A stretch of DNA of 64,000 bases from the NCBI GenBank assembly GCA_964019425.1, contig OZ025805.1, positions 1,113,879-1,177,878 of the forward strand, read 5' to 3'. This DNA comes from Flectonema sp. DT1601 (taxonomy: Eukaryota > Euglenozoa > Diplonemea > Diplonemida > Diplonemidae). Shown here one piece after another: positions 10,529 to 23,048 of the stretch (position 1 is its first letter; the number at the start of each line of letters is the position of its first letter). Both the position numbers and the translations under genes were made by a program. The notes beneath the pieces are model-generated. The model had not been told where the DNA came from. It did not search any database and saw nothing but the letters and a program-made list of their open reading frames with translations.

Positions 10529-13500
10529 ATGGGTAGCGACCCAACACAAGTTGACTGTATCCTGAATGCTAAAGAAGGTAGATTAGTACTTCAGGATGGT
10601 ACGGTTATCAAGGGAAAGTCTTTCGGAGCTGATAAGTCAATTGCTGGAGAAGTTGTATTTAACACAGGTATGGTTGGATACCCTGAATCACTTTCTGATC
10701 CATCATACAAAGGTCAAATCTTAGTTATCACCTACCCATTAGTTGGTAACTACGGAGTACCAGACAGAAATGAAATTGATGAGAAGACTGGATTGCCTCG
10801 ATTCTTTGAATCTGACAAAGTTCAAGTCAGCGGTGTAATCGTCAGCGACTACAGCTACGAACCAAGTCACTACGCAAGTACCTCATCATTGGGTAATTGG
10901 TTAAAAGAACACAATGTACCTGCTTTGTATAATATCGATACTCGTATGCTTACAAAGATTATTAGAGAACATGGGTCTCTACTTGGAAAGATTCTTCTCG
11001 ACGATAAGAATATCGACTTTGAGGATCCTAACAAGAGAAATCTGATCGCAGAAGTATCCAACCCTGAAGTTAGAACATACGGTACTGGTAAGTTTAAGAT
11101 CTGTGCTGTTGACTGTGGTATGAAGAATAACATCATTCGTTACTTTGTTCATCACACTGACTCAACTGTAAAGGTTGTTCCATGGGATTATGATTTCAGT
11201 GGAGAAGACATGGATGGTTTGTTCCTTTCAAACGGTCCTGGTGATCCAGACACTATGGGACTCACTATTGATAACATTAAAAAGGTCTTAGTCAGAGAGC
11301 CTCCAATCCCAATCTTTGGAATTTGCATGGGTCATCAACTTCTCGCGAAGGCAGCTGGAGCAAAGACTTTTAAAATGAAGTTTGGAAACAGAGGTATGAA
11401 CCAACCTGTTATCGATATGCGTACCACCAGATGTTACATCACTCCACAAAACCACGGATTCGCTGTTGATGAAAAGACTCTTCCAGAGGATTGGGAGCCA
11501 CTGTTCTACAACGCGAATGACTACACCAACGAAGGTATTTGTCACGTTTCAAAGCCATTCTTCTCTGTTCAGTTCCATCCAGAAGCGATGGGAGGTCCAA
11601 CTGACACTGACTTCTTGTTCCACATGTTCCTCAACAGAATCTCTGAGAAGAACTCACGTGTTACAATCGTCCCAATGAGACGCAAGCCAGACTGCAAGAA
11701 GATTTTGCTTCTGGGATCAGGTGGTCTTTCAATTGGTCAGGCCGGAGAGTTTGACTACAGCGGATCTCAGGCTATCAAAGCTTTGAAGGAACACAATTTA
11801 CGTGTTGTTTTAGTTAACCCGAATATCGCGACTGTTCAAACTTCGAAAGGAATGGCTGACGAGGTTTACTTTGAGCCAGTCACTCCAGAACTTGTTACAA
11901 AGATTATCGAAAAGGAAAAGCCTGATGGTATTCTTCTCCAGTTCGGAGGACAAACTGCTCTCAACTGTGGTGTCGCTCTTCGTGACGCCGGAGTTCTTGA
12001 GCGCCACAACGTCGAAGTGTTGGGAACACCAGTAGACGCTATCGTAGCAACTGAGGATCGTGAAGTATTCGCTGAGAAGTTGGTTGAAATTAATGAGAAG
12101 GTTGCTCCTTCCATCATTGCGAACAACGTAGAGGAAGGTATGAAGGCTGCTGAAAAGATTGGATACCCAGTTCTAGTTCGTTCTGCCTTCGCTCTAGGAG
12201 GTCTTGGTTCTGGATTCGCCTACAACGCAGAGGAAATGAGGGAGTTGGCAACAAAGGCGTTTGCTGGAACTGAACAAATTATTGTTGACAAGTCCCTCAA
12301 GGGATGGAAGGAAGTCGAATACGAAGTAGTACGTGACGCTGAAGACAATTGCATTACCGTCTGCAACATGGAGAACTTTGACCCTCTTGGTATTCACACT
12401 GGTGACTCAGTTGTTGTAGCGCCGAGTCAAACTCTTACTAACGACGAGTACTACACTTTGAGACGTGTCGCTATTAAGATCGCTCGTCACATTGGTATCG
12501 TAGGAGAGTGTAACGTCCAGTACGCTGTAGACCCTCACAGCAAAGACTACTGCATTATTGAGATGAACGCTCGTCTGTCTCGTTCTAGTGCTCTCGCGTC
12601 AAAGGCCACTGGATACCCTTTGGCATACGTTGCTGCTAAGTTAGCTCTTGGTACTAAACTTCCGGATATCAGAAACGCTGTCACTCAGTCAACCTGCGCG
12701 TGCTTCGAGCCATCTTTGGATTACTGCGTCATCAAGTTCCCAAGATGGGATATGAGAAAGTTCTCTCGCGTCTCCTCAGACATCGGATCAGCCATGAAGA
12801 GTGTTGGTGAAGTGATGTCTATCGGACGGAAGTTCGAGGAAGCATTCCAAAAGGGATTGAGAATGGTTGACGGTGGAATTGATGGATTCGGTGATTTAGC
12901 CGCCTGCAAGGAGAATGAAACTACCGAAGAAGAGCTCGACGGTCTGCTGTCGAACCCAAGCGATCGCCGTGTCTTCGCCATCTCTGTTGCTCTTAACAGA
13001 GGATACTCAGTTGATAGAGTTCATAAGTTAACAAACATTGACAGATGGTTCCTTGGAAAGCTTCAGAACCTCGTTGAGATTGAACAGCGTCTTACCAAAG
13101 CAAAGAAACCTCTTCCATCAGACCTCCTCGTTCTCGCAAAGAAGTCAGGATTTAGTGACGGCGGTATTGGACGTGTCGTCGGAGCTACTGAAGAAGAGGT
13201 TTGTCATTATTATTTTTTACACCATCAGGATCCTTATGATTATCATCTTTAACATAATAAATTAAAACACAACAAACAGATCCGTAACTTGAGATCCCGT
13301 AACGGAATCTTCCCAGTTGTGAAGCAGATTGATACCCTCGCAGCAGAGTTTCCTGCAAAGACTAACTACTTGTACACAACTTACAACGGAACAGAAAACG
13401 GTATGTAGATACATTGGTTGTACTTTATGTTATGAATATTGAAGTCATTGAGATGGTTAATAAAATATATAAAAAAAAAACAGATCTCGACTTCCCAGGA

Positions 13501-15171
13501 GGTGGTGTGATGGTTCTCGGATGTGGTGCCTACAGAATTGGTAGCAGTTGTGAGTTTGATTGGTGTGCTGTCAGTTGTGTCCGTGCCCTTAACCAACTCG
13601 GGTTGAAGAGTATTGTTGTTAACTACAACCCAGAGACTGTGTCTACTGACTTCGATGAAAGTGACAGATTGTACTTCGAGGAATTATCTCTTGAGAGTGT
13701 GTTGGGTATCTACCAGAGTGAGGGAGCCAGAGGTGTTGTTGTTTCAGTTGGTGGACAGATTCCAAACAACTTGGTCGTTCCACTTTCAAAGTGTGGAGTT
13801 ACCGTATTGGGAACCAGCCCTGAATCCATCGATTCTTGTGAAGACAGAAACAAGTTCTCACGTCTTTGTGATACACTCAGTATTGATCAACCTCAATGGA
13901 TTGAAGCAGCTTCTACTGATGAAGCTAAACAGTTTGCTTCTAGAGTTGAGTACCCAGTTCTTGTTAGACCATCTTACGTTCTTTCTGGTGCTGCCATGAA
14001 CGTCGCTGAAAACGAAACCGACTTGGTTGCCTACTTGAACATGGCTACTAATGTTAACCGTGAACACCCGGTTGTTATTTCTAAGTTCGTAAAGAACGCC
14101 AAGGAGATTGAAATGGATGCTGTTTGCCGTGATGGTCGCATCATCAACTACGCTGTTTCCGAGCACGTTGAAAATGCTGGTGTTCACTCTGGAGACGCCA
14201 CTTTGTTCTTGCCAGCTCAGAAGTTGTACGTCGAGACTGTCCGTCGTATTAAAAGAATTATGTCATCGTTGTGTGCCAGACTTAACATCACTGGTCCAGT
14301 CAATGCTCAGTTCTTATCGAAGAACAACGACATTAAAATTATCGAAATGAACCTTCGCGCCAGTAGGTCGTTCCCTTTTGTCTCGAAGACCTTCGACGTC
14401 AACTTCATCGATCTCGCAACGAGAGCAATGGTTGGAGCACCTTGCCCAGCTTACAACATTAACCTTTATGAGACTGAGTACGTCTGCTGTAAGTCTCCAA
14501 TGTTCTCTTTCACAAGATTACAGGGAGCTGATCCAATCACTCGTGTTGAGATGGCTTCAACTGGTGAGGTTGCTTGCTTTGGTGTTGACCAGCACGAGGC
14601 ATTGATTAAATCTCTTCTATCAACTGGTTTCAAACTTCCAACAAGAACTCGTTGTATTCTTGTATCAGTTGGTCCAACTAGACACAAGGTTGCCTTCATC
14701 AGTTACATGAAGTCACTTGTTAAGATGGGATACAAGTTGTACTGCACTGAAAACACGCAAAAGTTCTACGCTGAGGAAGGTATTCAGTGTGAGACTATCG
14801 CAAAACCAAACACTGGATCAGAACCTGGAGCGTCTGATATCCCTGGAGCGTTAGAACTGATTAGAAATAATAAGATTGATTTAGTTATTAACATTCCTGG
14901 ATCATTCTCTTCCCAGAGCATCACCAGCGGTTACAAGATGAGAAGATCTGCTGTTGATTTTGGTGTTCCTCTTCTTACTAACATTCAACTTGCGGTAGCT
15001 CTTGTTCAAGCAATGGAGAGAGTTGATATCACTGACTTAAAGGTTCGTTCATGGAATGAATATGTCATCGCTGGATACCACAAGGAGATTCTTTCCCAGC
15101 CACCAGGTACTACTCCTCTACACAGACCTATGCCAGCTCCAAAGGATCTTCCAGCGGCACTTAACTGGTAG
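10529..15171 (+). CDS. carbamoyl-phosphate synthase, glutamine amidotransferase-synthetase fusion, 1492 aa
   Basis: Exons 10529-13198, 13280-13400 and 13484-15171; introns of 81 bp (GTTTGT...ACAG, phase 0) and 83 bp (GTATGT...ACAG, phase 1). The enzyme makes carbamoyl phosphate from glutamine, bicarbonate and 2 ATP for pyrimidine or arginine/urea synthesis. The N-terminal small-subunit region leads into a GATase with nucleophile Cys266 (GICMGHQ) and His350/Glu352 (QFHPEA), so glutamine use is likely. Two synthetase halves follow: the first opens at [17 protein letters not shown], the second at [17 protein letters not shown]. The last 130 residues are the MGS-like allosteric domain. Length equals CPS I/III and the kinetoplastid-type CPS II. 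No dihydroorotase or aspartate transcarbamylase follows, so it is not CAD. Codons look more C/G-ending than in its neighbours, as in highly expressed genes. Confidence 0.95.
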
Positions 15172-16823
15172 ATCGTTTCTTACTAAAAAATATATATGTC
15201 ACTCGTCGCTCTTTAGGATGCTTTTGCGCACTTCAAGAGTATACGCCAGTGGACGACAACAACCTCAGGATGCTTATGCGCACTTCGAGGATTGATGTTG
15301 GAGGCTGTGCAACGACTGCGACAGCATCTGGCGCGTCCGAAATACTTTTCCGCGAGGTTTTCCTTAGCGGAGGGATTCCAAAAAAAAAAGAAAAAAAAAA
15401 AAAAAAAAACAAACAAAAGTAAAAAAAGGAAAAAAGAAAAAAAATTAAAACAAAGCAGCTCCCTCTCTCTTTTTCGTGTTCTAAAAAAAAAAGAAGGCTA
15501 AAAATAATACTCCTTCGTTTATATCTAATTCTGAAGCAAAAAAAAAAAAAAAAAAAACATATCAGCAAAAGAAAATAATAATAAAAAAAAAAAGAAATCT
15601 ATCATTGGAAGTTATATTGAAGAGAAGACCTGAATATCATATTTACTCAGTTCCCTATTTTCGTTCCCCTCCCAATTGGCGTTTAGCATGTTCCGTTGCC
15701 TTCAGACTGACTCGCTGTTTGATTGCGCAAGTCTTGAAGATTGGTGGTTCTGTTTCTTTCTCTCTCTCCCACTCTCTCTCTCTCTTTTTATATTTTCCTT
15801 TTCCAGTGTTTACTCTTTTCCCGCGTTTTCTTTTTTTCTCTTCATTCATTTTTTTTCTACATACATAACAAGACACTCCTAAGTGTCGAAAGTTATTTAT
15901 TTTTACATATAAATGGGGGTATTGTTGTCTGTCTGTCAGCATTCGTGTTTTATAAAAACGAACAAAAATCGCAAAAAAAAAAAAAAAAAAATAATTTTAG
16001 TTGAAGAAAGGTTTTATTGTGTAGCTGAAAATACCTTTTTTTTTTTTTTTTTGTTGTTTTCTTCCCAATCCAGTCTTATAAAATAAAGGGCAACAACAAC
16101 ACTGACAGTAAATAATTAACAATGCCTTTTTTTTGCTAATATACGGGAAAAAAGAAGAAAAAAAAAAAAAAAAAAAATACTGCTGGTAAACGTGTTGCGT
16201 TCTTATTAGTTTGTCTCTTAGTCAGAGTACCAGTGGGCAGCTAAGTATTCCATACAAAGGAATGAATTAAAGGTGGGGCCTTCATTGTAAGATCTCACTT
16301 ATTCTTCCTTTTTTTTTCCCCCACCCCCTCAAGATTGTTGTTCCTTTGAGCTTGATAATAAACTATCAATTCAACCCCCCCGCCGCTTTACTTTTTTTTT
16401 AATCACGGAGCTGGGATATTTCGTACTCGTCGATGAGTAGTAAAAAAAAAAAAAAAAAAAATCCCCCTTTTTTTTTTTTTCCCCAGCAATGATTTATTTA
16501 TTTTACATTTTTTTTTTGTTTGCCGCCATGGAGTTTGAACAAAAAGGGAAAAATAAAGGAGAAAAGAAAAAAAAAAAAAAAAGAAAAAATAATTCCCTCC
16601 CCCGAACCCCCAAATATCAACCAATTCCTCTCCTATTCCGATAGCTGGGTTTTGATGAAACTGAAATGAACAATATATTAGCACTAGACATTTATGTGTT
16701 CCCTATTCAAATATATTTAGTTAAAGTAAAGAAGCTCTGTCGTGTTGTCAACTCACTTGACGTGATTGTCTCACAAGTGACGAGGCAAGAATGTAGAGGA
16801 AAAATTGATAATAAGAAAATAAA

Positions 16824-16855
<32 letters not shown>

Positions 16856-17129
16856 GTCAGCCAACCCCTGGACGTGCCACTCCCTTTCCTGAACTCTTTA
16901 TTTCTTTCGTTTTTCGCTTTCCATTCCTACCTCCCACTCGCACAGGTCAACACGAGGAGCAAGTTGTTGTTGTATTCGTACAGAGCAACTCCTGCAGGTC
17001 CTACAAAATATGACTCGAAAACTATCTGCAGTTAGGGACGGCAAATAGACATCAAAATCGCAGTTAGTTTTTTTCCGATATTTTTTTTCACAATAAGCTA
17101 ATCGTTAAACAGAGACAATACGACACAAT
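15172..17129. other. 2-kb homopolymer-rich spacer
   Basis: No convincing gene. Long A and T runs occur near 15382-15408, 15539-15558, 15975-15992, 16035-16052, 16441-16459 and 16829-16849. A short direct repeat (aggatgctt.tgcgcacttc) sits at 15215-15239 and 15267-15290 just after the synthase stop. A 48-bp repeat copy is at 16333-16380 (listed separately). The last 20 bp hold an ACAG acceptor (17109-17112) for the next gene. Confidence 0.6.
16333..16380 (+). repeat. 48-bp dispersed repeat with inverted core, copy 1
   Basis: Begins gattgttgttcctttgag, then cttgata-ataaac-tatcaattc, then a C run. TTGATA and TATCAA can pair across a 6-nt loop. Copy 2 at 18037-18084 is nearly identical (about 44 of 48), and a shorter relative is at 46833-46859. 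Two copies only 1.7 kb apart in otherwise unrelated sequence suggest a small mobile or structural element. Confidence 0.6.
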
Positions 17130-17612
17130 ATGGGAGGAAAGAAAGGCGGGTCTAAACCCTCAAAGACTGAAACCGAACCAGAGCCTAGAGAGCCTAAGAT
17201 TGAGAAACCAGAGAATGTTGAAGAAGAAGATGTTGAAGATGAGAAGCTGAGAGAAGTTCTGAGAGGATCAGGTGACTTAAAAGAGATGGTCGCTAAGCAG
17301 CAATTCCCCATCACAAACTTCAGAGAAAGACTCCCAGCATTCAAAAGGTTTAGTAAGTTACTAATGGCTGATGAGAGTAAGGAAGTATTTAGAAAGTTTC
17401 TAATCACATCAATGTTGATGTTGTTCCTTCCGGTGTCTGCTTTCTACATCTCCCTCGATGTCTTTCTCAGCTACGAAGTAAACACTGAGCAAGCTCCAGT
17501 ATTCGCTGCTATTGTTGCACTCTGTTCAGTTCAAGCAATATCAATTGGTTATGTTATTATGACTTGTTATGAAGAAAGAGAGTTGAGAGATAACAAAGAA
17601 AAGAGCGACTAG
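17130..17612 (+). CDS. VMA21-like V-ATPase assembly protein, 160 aa
   Basis: Single exon, ATG 17 nt after an ACAG acceptor (17109-17112). The first half is charged and soluble (runs of Lys, Glu and Pro). The second half has two transmembrane helices joined by a short loop: about residues 88-112 (FRKFLITSMLMLFLPVSAFY) and 122-147 (core FAAIVALCSVQAISIGYVIM), then an acidic/basic tail. This hairpin and the 'aaIvAl..vq.i...Yv......E' pattern resemble VMA21, the small ER protein that chaperones assembly of the V-ATPase membrane sector. VMA21 is usually about 80-100 aa, so the N-terminal extension is unusual. No canonical C-terminal dilysine ER-retrieval signal is seen. The match is by pattern and topology; another two-span protein is possible. 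Confidence 0.55.
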   Translation: MGGKKGGSKPSKTETEPEPREPKIEKPENVEEEDVEDEKLREVLRGSGDLKEMVAKQQFPITNFRERLPAFKRFSKLLMADESKEVFRKFLITSMLMLFLPVSAFYISLDVFLSYEVNTEQAPVFAAIVALCSVQAISIGYVIMTCYEERELRDNKEKSD

Positions 17613-18098
17613 AATTGTGAACTGACGCACTCGTTTACTCTGATGCAGTTAATATTATTATCACTTTTGATTTAATGAACCGAGTGAGAGATTGAAAAGC
17701 ACCGACTTGTCCTCACATGATGTTGCTGTAGGGTAATACAAGCAAGGCGTACGCTCTTAATAGTTTCTTGTATTCTTTGTTGGGGATTTTCGTTCTAACC
17801 ATCCCAGTTCTTGTTTCCAGTGTGACGTGTCGTCTGACAAGTTTTTGTGATGCTGACTCCGTTGGCAAACTGGTTTCGCGCAACTTTATTTTATGATTAA
17901 ATTAATCTAAATATTCTTTTTTGAGGAACTAAACCTCATCGAAGGGAATCACACATTCAGAACATTAATAACTTTATTATCCATTTCTTCAGAAAGGTTT
18001 ACTACGCTGCTGTTGACAGTCAATATTGTCCAGAGAGATTGTTGTTCCTTTGAGCTTGATAGTAAAGTATCAATTCACCCCCCTCAGAAGCAGAAGAA
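17613..18098. other. spacer
   Basis: About 490 bp without a gene. It ends in the second copy of the 48-bp repeat (18037-18084), whose C-rich end runs into a CAG (18085-18087) placed 11 nt before the next ATG. Confidence 0.6.
18037..18084 (+). repeat. 48-bp dispersed repeat, copy 2
   Basis: Same order as copy 1: gattgttgttcctttgag, cttgata-gtaaag-tatcaattc, C run. The inverted core TTGATA/TATCAA is kept although the loop bases differ. It lies directly before the U-box gene and its C-rich end would form the pyrimidine tract of that gene's acceptor. Confidence 0.6.
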
Positions 18099-19560
18099 AT
18101 GTTGTCCTACTTACTAGGCGAGGAGCATCTTAAAGAGATGGAAGAGGAGTGGGTTGTTGTTCAACAAGAAGGAGGAGTAATAAGAGAAGAGGAATCATTG
18201 TCTAGTCGTTTCATTTCTGTGATTGAAGTAGGAACTACGTTAGGAATTGCTAAGGTTCGTGGTAATAGAATATTAGTAATCCGTCCATTGAAAGGTTGGA
18301 TGAGTGTTATTAGTCAAACTGGTGAGCAGATTGTTGACAGACAAAATGAACCCGACGGACTCTGCTGTCCGATAACGAAAATGATGTTCAAAGAACCAGT
18401 CATGGTCCCCCACAGTGGATATACTTATGAGAAGAACGCATTAATGAACTTCTGGCAAAAGACAAAGGGAGGATCAAGAGATCAAGGATGGCCAAGAGAT
18501 CCAATGACAAACGTTCAGCTACCAGACACGAGCATCCATCCAAATATCGCAGTCAGAGTTCAAGTTGCACAGTGGCTTCAATACAACGCTGCTAGGATAC
18601 CTGAGGGATGGACGGATCGTATTGTTCCTCCTCTTTCATCAGCTTCTTCAACTCCTCCACCTGAAGGCGGTCGATTCGGTGGTTTTGTCATCGGACAGAA
18701 GATCTGCGTGTCACACTCATCTCGCAATGTGAAAAGAGGAGACATCGGAATATTTAAAGGTCCCATCAAACCTTATGATAGAGCAATTGCTGAAGGGCTC
18801 GTTGAAATTCTGTGGGACCGAGAACCTGATGGTCCTCCTACAACTGTTCCTCTAAAGGATGTTGCCGTATGTGATCTTTGTCTTCTGTAATTTTACAACT
18901 CAATTTAAAAGGCGCAAAAAAAACGAGACAAAAAAAAACAGCCGATGGACAAGCGATGGGGCATTCTGAGGAGAGTTTTATCTGAGCAACGCCACAATGG
19001 AAATATTGAAGAGGTGTGTAGTCAGACTGCCCACCATTTATGTTCTTGTGGTGATTTCTGTTAACAAAAAAAAACAAAAATAAAATCAGGGACTTGAAGA
19101 ACGCGTTCAGCAACTAGCGGACGCTCTAAACCAACGCGACCGATTCCTTGAAGAAGTAACTGTGTCTACAGTCGAGAAGTGTAAGAAATACAAATCCTGG
19201 GCACCTGAAGGGAAGGTTTGTGAAATAGTAATTCGTCAAATGGGAACTGATCATAAAGATGTCAGTAATGAAGAAGTCTTAGGAGAGTTACAACTAGAAT
19301 CAGTTCACAGAGTAATAAAACGATTAGCGAGAGCTGGTACAGTTGAAAAGAGTACAACAACTCAAGAGGGAATACCATTCAGAGCAAGGTTATTAAGAAT
19401 TAGTCAGGTACCAAAGTCAGCAGTTTCTTGTTTAGGGGCAGCCCTGATAGTTGCAGCCATCTCTGTTAGGCTTGTCCTCGACGAGAAAGAAGAACAAAAG
19501 ATAACTGAGCAGGTGAATGAAAATATACTTTCGGAAGTAGAAAGTTGTGAAAGCTCATAA
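18099..19560 (+). CDS. U-box protein with winged-helix-like C-terminal region, 436 aa, three exons
   Basis: Exons 18099-18866, 18942-19013 and 19090-19560; introns of 75 bp (GTATGT...ACAG) and 76 bp (GTGTGT...TCAG), both phase 0. The middle exon is only 24 codons and joins both sides in frame. Residues about 86-165 form a U-box (DGLCCPITKMMFKEPVMVPH, then GYTYEKNALMNFW), which in known proteins recruits E2 enzymes for ubiquitin transfer. Next comes a region with KOW/MIB-like features (VKRGDIGIFKGPI). The third exon reads like a winged helix (VLGELQLESVHRVIKRLARA followed by a basic strand) and then a hydrophobic stretch (AVSCLGAALIVAAISV) that could be a membrane anchor. I know no family with this exact order. 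Function as an E3 ligase is inferred from the U-box alone. Confidence 0.8.
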
Positions 19561-22500
19561 TAGCCAACCACAATTATCGGTATCTATTACTGTAGGCACT
19601 CACTGCAGTGCGATTAGAGGTGAGAAAGTCGAAAGTTCGTCAAGTGAAGGACGTGATCGAATCAACCAGTCAGTTCAATTATTTTACACAAATAGAAAAT
19701 CCCCTCCACGAGTTTGATTCGTAGCAACTCCAAAACTTAATTATCATCTTTCAGAATCATCACCACCTGAAGTACTCCATAGCATGTCATTGGAATCGGT
19801 GTTCGTTTTGTCAGCAAATCATAAGTGACAGCAGTAATGTGTAATAGCAGCTGAGACCTTCGGCTGTTAAATGTGACTGAAGTATCAAACTGACCCACAC
19901 TTGATTCAAAAGGACTACTTGAGGTTGTGATAGTTCTATTTTTTTTTATTTCTTGTTTCTGAGTTCACTAATGGAGGGAAAAAAAAGAAGAGAATTGGCT
20001 GTAATTTTTAGTCAGAGGACAAGCCTCGACTAAGAAAAAAAAAAAAAAAAAAAAGTCATTTTTTTTTTTTTTTTCCCCTTTTGAGTCCTGTACTTATTCT
20101 ATGCAAATTCATTTATGTTTTCTCACTGGTTCGTCATCCTCTCTCTATCATTTAGTAGTGTGATAATGTATTCACCGTTTGAACAGAAGTTATGTTTCTG
20201 TAACTTAGTGTAGAGGGCGGGTAGGTAGTTTAGGTATTAAAGATTTAGGTCTCTTGTTTCTTGTCAAAAAACTTTTTTTTAATTTTTCTTGAATCAGACA
20301 AACAGATCATTTCTTTTAGTGTTTTTCTAAGAGAAGGGAAAAAAAAACGTTTTCAGATTAGATTTTTTATTTCGCTAAAACGCCGAACAGAATCCTGTCG
20401 CGCGGGGAAGAAATATGGCTTGTCGATATGAATAGTTTCTTTCTCCGACTCCGTCGGCACAAATAAAGAAGGAAATCACGTTAAACGACTATATGTCAAT
20501 AGTATTCAAATTATTTCTGCGTGTGTGTGTTGTGTGTCAAAACTTGTCGCCCGTGGAACAATCAGCGTAGTATTCAAATCTTTAGGACAACGTGGTCTGT
20601 TTCTGTTTAGCGGTATTGGGATTGCGAAAAGTTTCGTGAAAAACCTTTTGTACAAAATATGTCTTTACGGTCTTCTTTTCTCAATCAAAACAAGTAATTG
20701 TTAAAAGTCACATTGAAAAAGAAGATTTCGTTGTTGGATTACTTTATTAGTTCTGTCCTTTATCATTTAGACGAATAAAATCTTCTTCTATTCGTTCTTT
20801 ACGTTGAACACATAATGATATTCTCGAGTTCTTTATACAACCGTTTCCTAGTAATGCTGGAATGTTGTATCGGTTTAAGTAAGTAAGTAGTAGTCTTGGG
20901 CTTTGAAGCGTCTTACGGTCTTCTTTTCTCAATCAAAACAAGTAATTGTTAAAAGTCACATTGAAAAAGAAGACTTAGACAGCGATTCGTCTGTAGTCGA
21001 GATTGGTTGAATTTCTTTATAAGTTCTGTCCTTTATCGTTGCACCCTTCAGACAAATCTTTCGCTTTGCGCTTTTGAATTACGAATGAGGCAAGTTCGTT
21101 ATTTTCTTCTTGTTTTTTTTTTCTTTTGTTTCGTTCTTTTTAAGTGAGAGATGCTTTTTTTTTTTTTTCCTTTTTTGCTTTTTCTCAGACCAAATGCATG
21201 TCTGTAGTGTCTACCAAACAAGATGTCTTGGACTGGTATTGGTGTTTGCTATTTCAGCATTGAGGCAACGCTGTATCCATTTCTCCTTGAAAAAGAAAAC
21301 CACTTTTCTTTTTCGATGTGTAAGTAAAGCAGTGCGGTTTCTATCTCCGTGTGATGACCACATTCTGACTTCTGAGAAAAACAAAGCAAAAGATTGCTAC
21401 TGTTCAGCTTTTAGTTGAAGCAGCTTATCTGTTTCTTTTTTTCTTTTTCTGGCAGTACATTACGTTTCCGATTTCTACTTGTAGCGCTCAAGAGATAACA
21501 TAGTTCGCGGTCTCACTTGGGACAAGCATTGGACTCCTTGAAAAGTTGATAGCGTACAGTCATATCCACTACACTTATTATGGGCACATTGCGTACCTTT
21601 TTGGTGTTTCTTTTTTCTTTTTCTTTTTTTTTTTTTATTTCGTGAGGTGCAAACCGGTCTCTAAAATTAACCAACGAAGTGTGTTTTTAAAGAGATGGTA
21701 ATAAAGTACAAATACAATAGTTTCTCAACACACACCCTCCCCTCCCCAAAACGTTTGGAGAGTTTTTTTTTTTTTTTGTGATTTCTTATAATTTATGTTA
21801 CTAATTATTCGATCGTCGCTTCTCTCTTACCCTTTTCTCGAGCAGTTTCTTTTTTCCTTTTTTTTTTACTACTGCTGAACTCTAAGAGTGCTCCTGATAC
21901 TCTCATGGTTGCCCAGAAAAGAAAAAAAAAAAAAAAAAAAAAAAACAGGATTTCCCTCACACTGCTCTCCCTTTTCTTATTAGTTTTGCGTATTTTGAAC
22001 ATTTCTTGTTACGTTCACTTACTTAGACTTATCTTAAGTAGAAGTAGTGAAATGGCATAGTTCTGTGGTCTAAGACTCGTTCTTAACGAATATTAAAAGA
22101 ACGAGACATTTAACATACTTCACAATTCGAATATTTTAAGTTTGCTCCAGAAGGGTAGACTTATGTTGTATTTGTTTCCCCAGAAATAACACACCGCTAA
22201 GTAACTTTACGGCTGTGTTACCCTTCCGTTTTATTTACGTCAAGGAAAGGTGTTTCTTGTCATGGTCAAAGTTGCTTAGCATAGCGAATCGAAAAAGAAA
22301 AAAAAAAACAAAAGAATTTGAGATAACTTTTTTTTTATTTTTTTTTTATGTTTCAAAAAAATTATTTTTTTTAAATAAATTTATTATATTTGGCGGATAA
22401 TCCTCCTGATTTTTGATAGAATTCCCCCTTTCTTCTTCTTCTTTCTTCTTTTTGTTTGAAATTAGAGCAAGGCAGGCCTTTACACCTTCCCATGAGAGAG

Positions 22501-23048
22501 TTCTTTGTGAGAACTTCTTTATTTCTTTAGTAGTATTTGAAGTAAGCATTGAGAGACTGCATCGAAAACCCACGACTGTTCAATAGTGTCGACCAGCTCT
22601 CTAGAAGCTGGTAAACTGGTTGTCTGAGTGTTTGATGTTGTTGAATGCCATGCCAACCTGCATAGTTTTTCAAATAAAAAGAAATCATCAGGTGCTTCGC
22701 AGTAGAAATATTGAAGTTTACCCATCTTGTTCCTGTTTTTTAGGTATTTTTTTTTTTTTTTTTTTTTTCCTTTTTTTTTTCCTTGCTTTCTATCCTTTTC
22801 TTTACGTCGCTTCGTTAACCACACGTCTCTCACTACTCGTGCTTCCCTACCCCCCCAGTTTGGTAATTTCTGTGTAATCTGTGTTCTGATTCTGACTTAA
22901 TATTAGCATCGGGATAGCAACGTGTTATTAATAATTACATTCCTTAAACAGAAAGACTACAGTGATTGCCGCAGGAGTATTAGTTTTTTACTATTCTAGT
23001 AACTGAGTGACTATTTTATTGTATCAAAACAGCATCGTGTGTATTAAA
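19561..23048. other. 3.5-kb spacer, homopolymer- and repeat-rich
   Basis: No gene supported on either strand. It contains poly-A/poly-T runs (20035-20054, 20060-20075, 21923-21946, 22745-22768), a GT-rich stretch (20518-20535) and a duplicated block at 20665/20913 (listed separately). Open frames are poly-Phe or poly-Lys artefacts. A T-rich tract and ACAG (23029-23032) at the end serve the next gene. Confidence 0.6.
20665..21040. repeat. tandem duplication, period 248 bp
   Basis: A 61-bp block (ttacggtcttcttttctcaa ... aaaagaaga) at 20665-20725 recurs without change at 20913-20973. Downstream of both copies, after a diverged middle, the string ttctgtcctttatc recurs (near 20751 and 21026). 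So the duplicated unit is larger than the identical core, and the core has been kept or recently converted. No coding frame spans it. Confidence 0.75.

Noticed and set aside
15172-17129. Missing ATC/DHO part of a CAD protein after the synthase
   Set aside because: The synthase ends with a complete MGS-like domain and a stop, and nothing downstream encodes these enzymes.
20660-21040. CRISPR-like direct repeats
   Set aside because: There are only two copies, the unit is too long, and the sequence is a eukaryotic spacer.
22040-22100. tRNA-like sequence
   Set aside because: Words similar to a D-arm are present, but no acceptor stem or T-arm pairs. No tRNA, rRNA or spliced-leader RNA gene could be supported anywhere in the window.
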